A DNA stretch of 64,000 nt, taken from positions 1-64,000 of the forward strand of contig MCGO01000196.1 in the NCBI GenBank assembly GCA_002104985.1, in the 5' to 3' direction. Every line of letters starts with the position of its first letter. The first letter of the stretch is position 1. The notes under the pieces are model-generated. The model saw only the letters and a program-made list of their open reading frames with translations. It did no database searches and was not told where the DNA came from. This stretch comes from Rhizoclosmatium globosum. Lineage: Eukaryota; Chytridiomycota; Chytridiomycetes; Chytridiales; Chytriomycetaceae. Positions 56,489 through 64,000 of this stretch are shown piece by piece. The position numbers and the translations under genes were made by a program.

Positions 56489-59400
56489 TCACCCTAAGAG
56501 TCGCCTGTCTTTCTTCTTGATGACATCAGCCAAACAACGTATTCCTTCTTCAAAACCTTGATCTGCAGCTTTTTGATACCAACTTGCAGCTTGATTGTAG
56601 TCTTGAGTAACTCCAAGACCCATTTCATAACAGCCCCCCAAGTTGTACTGAGCTGTAGCATTCCCTTGGTCAGCAGACTTTTGATACCAGCGCACGGCTT
56701 CAGAATAATCTTGAGGCACTCCGTGGCCATTCTCATAACAGAAACCCAAGTTGTTCTGAGCTGTAGCATTCCCTTGGTCAGCAGACTTTTGATACCAGCG
56801 CACGGCTTCAGCATAATCTTGAGGCACTCCGTGGCCATTATCATACCAGAAACCCAAGTTGTTCTGAGCTGTAGCATTCCCTTGGTCAGCAGACTTTTGA
56901 TACCAGTACACGGCTTCAGCATAATCTTGAGGCACTCCGCGGGCATTCTCATAACAGAAACCCAAGTTGTTCTGAGCTGTAGCATTCCCTTGGTCAGCAG
57001 ACTTTTGATACCAGTGTACGGCTTCAGCATAATCTTGAGGCACTCCTTGGCCTTCTTTGTAACACTCCCCCAACATGTACTGAGCTGTATCATTCCCTTG
57101 GTCAGCAGACTTTTGATACCAGTGCACAGCCTCAGCATAATCTTGAGGCACTCCGTGGCCATTCTCATAACACTCCCCCAACATGTACTGAGCTGTATCA
57201 TTCCCTTGGTCAGCAGACTTTTGATACCAGCAAACAGCCTCAGCATAATCTTGAGGCACTCCATGGCCTATATGGTAACAGAAACCCAAGTTGTTCTGAG
57301 CCATAGCATCCCCTTGGTCAGCAGACTTTTGATACCAGCGAACAGCCTCAGCATAATCTTGAGGCACTCCTTGCCCTTTTTTGTAACACTCCCCCAACAT
57401 GTACTGAGCTGTATTATTCCCTTGGTCAGCAGACTTTTGATACCAGCGCACAGCTTCAGCATAATCTTGAGGCACTCCATGGCCATTCTCATAACAGAAA
57501 CCCAAGTTGTTCTCAGCTCTATCATGCCCTTGGTCAGCAGACTTTTGATACCAGCGCACGGCTCCAGCATAATCTTGAGTCACTCCTTGGCCATTATAGT
57601 AACAGTTGCCCAAGTTATACTGAGCTGTAGAATTCCCTTGGTCGGCAGACTTTTGATACCAGTGAACAGCTTCAGCATAATCTTGAGGCACTCCTTGGCC
57701 ACTTTTGTAACAGTCGCCCAAGTTGACTTGAGCCTGTGCATTCCCTTGGTCAGCAGACTTTTGATACCAGCGCACGGCTCCAGCATAATCTTGAGGCACT
57801 CCGTGGCCTATTTGGTAACAGAAACCCAAGGTGTTCTGAGCTACAGCATCCCCTTGGTCAGCAGACTTTTGATACCAGTGCACGGCTCCAGCATAATCTT
57901 GAGGCACTCCGTGGCCATTCTCATAACAGAAACCCAAGTTATACTGAGCTGTAGAATTCCCTTGGTCGGCAGACTTTTGATACCAGCGAACAGCTTCAGC
58001 ATAGTCTTGAGGCACTCCTTGGCCACTCTCGTAACAGTCGCCCAAGTTGACTTGAGCCTGTGCATTCCCTTGGTCAGCAGACTTTTGATACCAGCGCACG
58101 GCTCCAGCATAATCTTGAGGCACTCCGTGGCCTATTTGGTAACAGAAACCCAAGTTGTTCTGAGCTATAGCATGCCCTTGGTCAGCAGACTTTTGATACC
58201 AGCGCACGGCTCCAGCATAATCTTGAGGCACTCCGTGGCCATTCTCATAACAGAAACCCAAGTTGTTCTGAGCTATAGCATGCCCTTGGTCAGCAGACTT
58301 TTGATACCAGCGCACGGCTCCAGCATAATCTTGAGGCACTCCTTGGCCATTATAGTAACAGTCGCCCAAGTTATACTGAGCTGTAGAATTCCCTTGGTCA
58401 GCAGACTTTTGATACCAGCGCACAGCTTCTGCATAATCTTGAGGCAGTCCATGGCCATTTTCGTAACAGATTCCCAACCAATATTGGCAGTACGCGTTTC
58501 CTTCATTAGCTGCCTGGGAAAAAAGTTCCACTGCCTTACTGTATTCTTTTTTTGAGTAAAAGGCCTCCCCTGATGAAAGGCACTTTTCACGATCTATGCC
58601 ACAGTTTAATTTTGTTTATCTTAAATAAACGTTATTTCTTACCACAATGTTCTGTTTGAACAACCCAGGCCTCAATGTCAGAAATGATTGTTGTAAAACT
58701 TGGTCTGTTATCAGCATCTTGGTTCCAACAGCGTTCAATCAGATCCCACGCTGCGTCAGCAACAACATCAACAGGTAGAGTATGTCCATTAGTCCCTGAT
58801 CGCAACGGCCGACTGCCGTTTCTTATCCATGTTTCCACAATCCACGTTTTCCCACTCATTTCTTCACCCTCAAAAGGCCAGTGTCGCGTGAGAATGCAAT
58901 ACTTGGACATTCCAAAACTGAAGACGTCGTATTTAGTAGATGCCTTGTATCCTATCGCGGTTGCCTCGGGCGGAGTGAAAAAGATATGGCCAGTTGTTGG
59001 GATTTTGTCTTTTGAGTATGTTGTGTGAAGGGAAAGGCTTGTGGACACTCCAAAGTCTGCCAGAATAGCTTTATGGGACGTTGTGTCTGTACAGGTAGGT
59101 GGTGTGAGTCTATCTGTTTTTTTCATATGGTTAATATACGCACCCAGCAGGATATTGTCGGGTTTCAGATCGCGATGGATGACGGGCGGGTCTTGTGAAT
59201 GCAGGTAATTAAGAGCATGGGCAGTATCAAGGAGCCACTTGATTCGAGTGGCAACTGAGGGAGGCGAGTCTTCTCGGATCGCATCGTACACACTCTTTCC
59301 AAGGATCTCAAACACGAGCACCGGATCCTTGCTAAGTGGATCAACGCACTTTCCCCAGAAAGTCGCAATGTTTGGATGGCGGAGTTGGGCAGCCATTGTC

Positions 59401-59567
59401 GCCTCCTTTTCAATGGCCTTGAGTAGCTCAGGGCCAACCTTCCCAGCCGCTTTCTTGAATGTCTTGATCGCAACTTGACTTGTTCCATATCTTCCCTCGT
59501 ATACTACACTGTAGGCTCCTTCGCCGAGGATCTTGTTGCGGTCAATCGTGCATGTGAGTTGCAGCAT
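56489..59567 (-). CDS. Protein kinase with C-terminal Sel1 repeat array
   Basis: Three exons (59144-59567, 58643-59086, 56489-58593) keep phase and give 990 residues. The kinase (about residues 8-285, TKL-like) has GEGAYSVVYEG, AIKTFKK, HRDLKPDN, ADFG and PPEAT (equivalent of APE), so it looks active. The 49-base intron before the Sel1 region has the same position and phase as in the two paralogues. The tail has about 18 Sel1 repeats of 36 residues (108 bases), nearly identical in sequence (QDYAEAVRWYQKSADQGN), with blocks of three repeats that are themselves duplicated. The first intron is a multiple of three without a stop. Likely a signalling kinase scaffolded by its repeats; targets unknown. 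Confidence 0.9.
56560..58540 (-). repeat. Tandem 108-base Sel1 array
   Basis: About 18 direct repeats of 108 bases, very similar at the DNA level. A higher-order order of unit types (STAQ, AIAQ/AVAQ, AQAQ) recurs, indicating recent duplication of multi-unit blocks. Confidence 0.9.
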
Positions 59568-59998
59568 TTGAGATAGAGATTTATCACTTTCGATGGAACC
59601 TACACTTTAAGTTACAAGTTACGAATCGATTTCAATTCGATAGTTTAGGTTCATTTAATCATCTGTTTGTCATGCCTGTTTGGGCCATTGGCTCGCACCA
59701 GAGATCCGTGAAGAGGGGGACCAGGCTATATTTCATAGTTCACCACGTAAACATATTGCACGGAAATTGTAGTGATTTGATAAAGTATCTAAATGTTTGA
59801 TGTCATTCGCATTTTCTGCCTTCTATATGAAGATCATGGTATGACCAAGAATGTAGAAACTCACCAATCAGTTAAAAGCACGGCAGCGAACCAAGAAGGA
59901 AGTCAAAACGTGTGCATTTAGGGTTTAAATCATTGGCTTTCCATCTTTGGCCATGTTTAATAATGTCTTTATTATGGAATAAACAAAAGTCAAACATA
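59568..59998. other. Intergenic between two kinase-Sel1 genes
   Basis: Promoter side of the gene at 56489-59567 and 3' flank of the next. AT-rich; no gene recognised. Confidence 0.6.
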
Positions 59999-62049
59999 TT
60001 AAGCGTCCTTCATTGAAAGCATTTTGAGGCTTGCCAGTTCTTTGGTTTTATGGATATTGGCCAAACAAGTTCTGGCAAATTTATTGCCATTATCTGCAGA
60101 AACTTGATACCAAATTTCAGCTTGATTGTAGTCTTGAGGTACTCCGTGGCCGTTTTCGTAACAGAGGCCCAACCAAGCTTGAGCCGACGCGTATCCTTGG
60201 TGCACTACCGCATTTTGGTAAGATATCACAGCTTCACAATATTCTTGAGGCACCCTGTCGCCATTTTCGTCACAGTTCTCCAACTTCACTTGTGCTCCTT
60301 GGTCAGCGGCTTTCTGATACCAATGTACTGCTTTCGCATAATCCAGAGACACCCCAAGAGCATAATAAAAACAAATCCCTATATTGACTCGAGCCTGTGA
60401 ATTCCCTTGGTCGGCGGCCTTCTGATACCAACACATTGCCGCACCGTAATCTTGAACCACTCCATTGCCATATCTGTAACAATTCCCCAAGATGAGTTGG
60501 GCGTATTGGTTCCCTTGGTCAGCGGACTTCTGATACAACCGCACTGCTTTCGAATAGTCTTGAGGCACTCCGTGACCTATTTTGTAACAATTCCCCAATA
60601 TGATTTGAGCATGCGCGTTTCCTTGGTCAGCAGCCTTCTGATACCAATGCACTGCCTTTGCATAATCCAAAGGCACTCCACGAGCGTAATAAAAACAGGA
60701 ACCCAAATTCAGTTGAGCTGAAGCTTCTCCTTGATTGGCTGCGTTTTGATACCAAATTACCGCTAAATCCGTATTTTGAGGTACTCCACGCCCTTCATCA
60801 TAACAGAACCCCAATAAGTTTTGAGCCTTCGCGTTTGCTTGGTACGCTGATAATCGATACCAACGAACGGCTTCTGCGAGGTTCTTTGGCAGTCCGAGTC
60901 CTTCTTGATGGCAAACTCCCAACCAGTATTGAGAGCAGGGATGTCCTCTGTTCGCTGCTTGAACGAAAAGCTCTACAGCTTTTGTATATTCTTTTTTATC
61001 ATAAAAGGCTTTACCGGACAATTGTTCATAATCTATGCCGCGTTTTAATTCCACAAAGTTTACAGGTAGGGGTTTACTTACTGCTGTCATTTGGATTCTT
61101 TGAAATGCCTAATTTCTTTGGCGCGTAATCCTTCATGGCGAAAATCTCCAGATTTGTTATAATGGTGGTGCAAAAACTCGGCCTTTCATCGGCATCTTGG
61201 TTCCAACAGCATTCAATAAGATCCCACGACGCATCAGCTACGACATCCACAGGCCGGGAATAATTTCTTGTGCCAGACCGATCCGGTCGAATACCCCCAT
61301 TAATCCAATTTGCTACAATCCACTGGTTGTCAATCATTTCTTCACCCTCAAAAGGCCAGTGTCGAGTAAGGATGCAATACATTGTCATTCCAAAACTAAA
61401 AACATCGTACTTGGTCGATGGCATGTATCCTTTCTTTGTTGCTTCTGGAGCCGCAAAGAATATGTGGCCAATGTTGGGGATATGGTTAATTGAGTAGGTT
61501 GTGTGAAGGTAACGACTTGTACTCCTTCCAAAGTCTGCAAGAACAGCTTTTTGGGATGTTATATCTGAACGAGTAGTTTGTGTGAGTGAGGTTATTCGAT
61601 TTGTTTAACTGTTAAGCGTAATACCCACCAAGCAGTATATTATCGGGTTTCAGATCGCGATGGATGACGGGCGGGTCTTGTGAATGCAGGTAATCCAGAG
61701 CATGGGCAGTGTCGAGAAGCCACTTGTTTCGAGTGGATACTGAGGGAGGCGGGTCGTCGCGGATCGCATCGTACACACTCTTTCCAAGACGGTCAAGAAC
61801 AAGAACCGGATCTCCTGTTGTAGGATCGACACTTTGTCCCCAGAAATGTATAATGTTTGGATGCCGGAGTTGGGCACCCATCGCTGCCTCTTTCTTGATA
61901 GCCTTGAGTAGTTCGGAGCGGTCCTTTCCGGTCACTTTCTTAAATGTCTTGATCGCGACTTGGCTGGTTCCATATGTTCCCGCGTACACTACACTGTAGG
62001 CTCCTTCGCCGAGGATTTTGTTGTGGTCAATTGTGTATGGGACTTGCAT
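59999..62049 (-). CDS. Protein kinase with C-terminal Sel1 repeats, diverged paralogue
   Basis: Three exons (61629-62049, 61082-61564, 59999-61032) keep phase and give 645 residues. The kinase domain has GEGAYSVVYAG, AIKTFKK, HRDLKPDN, ADFG and APEAT. The third exon encodes about nine Sel1 repeats that are clearly more diverged from one another than those of its neighbour (for example WYRLSAYQAN, WYQNAANQGE, SYQNAVVHQG). It shares both intron positions with 56489-59567, so they arose by tandem duplication. Confidence 0.9.
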
Positions 62050-62368
62050 TTATGCCAGAATTTAATTCAACTGAATTTCCACGTTCTAATGTTCAGCAAG
62101 TATTATTTAAAGATTGAATTTGTTGGGTATATCACTTTTTGCAATGATCAGTAATTGGAGATGACCAGGTCAATTGACTGAATTTCATTGTTGAAAGACT
62201 TTTTATCTTTTGACTTTAATGAATCTGCATCAAGTGACCAAAACCAATCAGTTTATTAAAATTAGTGACTAAGTTCGATCGTGATGAAACTTCCCTGAAC
62301 GAAATCCAAAAAAAGAAACCCCACAAACTACACTCAACACCAAATCAACCCTTCACAACCACAGAGAA
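62050..62368. other. Divergent promoter region
   Basis: Between the kinase-Sel1 gene (minus) and a Cys-rich protein gene (plus); AT-rich, no gene recognised. Confidence 0.6.
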
Positions 62369-63179
62369 ATGTCAACGTCAGCATACGCACTTGGAGCTCA
62401 TTGTGGGTCCGCCTTACAACTGACCTTCAACACGTGTATTGTGTGTATCAAAACAACTAGATTCTGAGTCTTGTACTTTTAGGATGATTCTTTCTAATTA
62501 AATAGAATTGAAAATAGGGCAACGTGCTGTACAGTCCTACCGGGACACCGTTTGATACGATCGAGGCAGCTTGTTTGAGTAAACAGGCGGGCGGTATGGC
62601 GGCTTGGTATTCATGTTTGTGTGATGCGGTGAGTATTTCTTGCTTGTTTCGAGGGTGGGATCTTGTGAGAAGGAGATACGTTGGTGAAGGGAGGTTGTGT
62701 TGGTGTTGAAGACTTGAACTTGAATCAAACGAAACGAAACGATGATTTGATCTCACCCATCATATCCGTACAATTCTTGAGCCATTCAATACTAACATCC
62801 ATCCAATCGAAAAAAACAACAGTCGAAGGCTGTGAATGTGTGCTATGACAACTCATGTCCAAACGATGCAACGAGGGGAACTTATCGCAATCAACAGATT
62901 AGTTATTGTCAGGCTCTGGCGCAGTATTCATCTGGAAGTGCAAGTGGAATTAGTGGTGGTGCTGTGACTGGCGTACCTACTGCTCCAGTCAATGTTGCTG
63001 TGACGACAACGTCGACAGTCGGATCGAGCGGAAGTGGCGGCGGCCCCGTGCTTACGATTCCTGGAAGTGGAAGCGGTTCTGGAGCTCAAACAGTAACGAC
63101 TAAAGCCAGCAGTGCTGTAAGCGATGCCATGATTGCGGGTGTCATCATTTTATTGATTTCGGTTGTTATTCTTGCATAA
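62369..63179 (+). CDS. Small Cys-rich protein with C-terminal membrane anchor
   Basis: Three exons (62369-62440, 62518-62628, 62823-63179) with phase-0 introns give 179 residues. Cysteine pattern: HCGSALQLTFNTCI, ACLSKQAGG, WYSCLCDA, VNVCYDNSC, SYCQAL; then a Ser/Gly/Thr-rich region with GGPVLTIPGSGSG and a hydrophobic tail (MIAGVIILLISVVILA). WYSCLCD and PVLTIPGS are shared with the gene at 55794-56455. Likely surface-anchored; function unknown. Confidence 0.75.
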
Positions 63180-63233
63180 TCCAGTTAAATTGCTGTACTT
63201 TTCATCATCCCGTCTTTCAATTCCATCTTTTTG

Positions 63234-63239
63234 AATAAA
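63234..63239 (+). terminator. Probable polyadenylation signal
   Basis: AATAAA about 55 bases after the stop of the Cys-rich protein gene at 62369-63179. Confidence 0.5.
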
Positions 63240-63356
63240 CCGATTGTGTTTGGCTGATCACGCATGATGTTGGTTGGTGACAAGACCAAGTTAAATAAGG
63301 AACGAAACATATTTGGCCAAATTGATTCGCCCAAGGTCCAGATATATAACATTTAT

Positions 63357-64000
63357 TTATTGTTTACACGTCACAACATGCTCTTTCAAAGCTGCTTCAC
63401 CATTCACGTCAACCCTCCATCCACACAGTTTACACGTGTAGATACCATGACAAGAACGTCCATGCATCAACAAGTCGTGTTTCCGTACGAATTTCATTGT
63501 ACATTCCTCACAGTTGAACTTGCGCACGTTCTTGTGTGAGTTCATGTGCGACGTCCAGTGCCATTTCGATTTGAATACTAATGCATATGATTTAATGAAA
63601 AATAGTTCGTTATAGAATGTAATAACTTAGTGTCTTTACCTTTATCGCAGTTGGGCCATGTACAGTTGTAACGTGTTGATTCGGGTATGACAACTATCAA
63701 GTTGGAATAATATGGAGCTGGAGGAGAAACCGTGCGTCGAAAGTTTGATGACATGTTTAAAACAGGCGGTGTCGGCGCTGGCGAGGATGCTGTGGAGGTT
63801 GGAGTGATGGTTGATGATGAGTTCGACGAAGGAATTGTGGCTCTCGGGTTGTAAATGTGTCTGATATCTGTTTGTGGCGTTGCATTTTGTGGTGTAGACT
63901 GAGAGCAATGATGATTGGAATAAGGGTACCCTTGTGATTGATGTTGATTGTGCCTGTATTGAGCCTGGGATGGCTCAACTTGAACTTGAACTTGAACGCT
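63357..64000 (-). CDS. C2H2 zinc-finger protein, 3' part
   Basis: The gene enters from the right edge. Visible coding parts are 63640-64000 and 63357-63577, joined across a 62-base intron. The upstream part is Gln/Ser/Pro/Thr-rich and disordered. Near the end there are three zinc-finger-like units: YNCTWPNCDK joined across the intron to HWTSHMNSH (C-x4-C, TFIIIA-like), FNCEECTMKFVRKHDLLMH, and YTCKLCGWRV to HVVTCK. Probably a DNA-binding transcription factor; targets unknown. The start lies outside the window. Confidence 0.8.

Noticed and set aside
56558..58555. Open frame of 665 codons on the plus strand across the Sel1 array
   Set aside because: It is the exact antisense of the 108-base repeats; because the unit is a multiple of three without stops in that frame it stays open by construction.
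1..64000. CRISPR arrays, rRNA genes, intact transposons
   Set aside because: No direct-repeat/spacer pattern, rRNA sequence or transposase/reverse-transcriptase frame seen; the tandem repeats present are coding Sel1 units.

Overview
The window reads as nuclear DNA of an early-diverging, zoosporic fungus, most likely a chytrid. Nearly all genes are split by GT-AG introns of about 45-75 bases. The gene set is fungal (GDP-mannose transporters, P5B ATPase, REI1, fungal-type acyl-CoA synthetase). It also holds a protein with three doublecortin domains and a TACC coiled-coil protein, which fit an organism with a microtubule cytoskeleton and a flagellated stage, and expanded kinase-Sel1 genes. The species is inferred from content, not identified.

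Layout. 0-10 kb: 3' end of a kinase-Sel1 gene (broken by an 11-base deletion), a PAH-domain protein with a C-terminal membrane anchor, REI1, a Crinkler-type nuclease/kinase protein, a VRG4-like transporter and a low-complexity protein. 10-22 kb: a gene-poor stretch, then a 1,237-residue protein joining two TIR-like regions, Sel1 repeats and a 2-oxoglutarate oxygenase; a small membrane protein; a TACC gene whose large intron carries decayed copies of its own exon end; a Pro-type tRNA with a UGA anticodon; and a SLOG-like gene. 22-29 kb: a P5B ATPase and a second VRG4-like transporter in convergent orientation. 29-37 kb: one gene of 11 exons encodes a roughly 2,514-residue secreted protein with two RNase T2 domains, a metallophosphoesterase, a long Ser/Thr stalk and a GPI-like tail. 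38-47 kb: an ABCG transporter, a TIR plus three SAM domain gene, a Cys-containing protein, an LRR protein and a decayed HELAE-motif secreted protein. 47-56 kb: small Cys-rich surface proteins, a coiled-coil CUE protein, an acyl-CoA synthetase and the doublecortin gene. 56-64 kb: two more kinase-Sel1 genes, another Cys-rich protein and a C2H2 zinc-finger gene running off the right edge.

Themes. Several genes look like surface or sensing functions: RNA and nucleotide breakdown outside the cell, anchored Cys-rich proteins, and TIR, SAM, Sel1 and kinase modules of the kind used in innate-immunity-like signalling. Between 39 and 47 kb several otherwise good genes carry single-base frame breaks or an in-frame stop; base-calling errors and real decay cannot be told apart from this sequence alone.

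Exon coordinates were worked out by hand from splice sites and reading-frame continuity. Where all exons keep phase this is stated, and where they do not the break is described.
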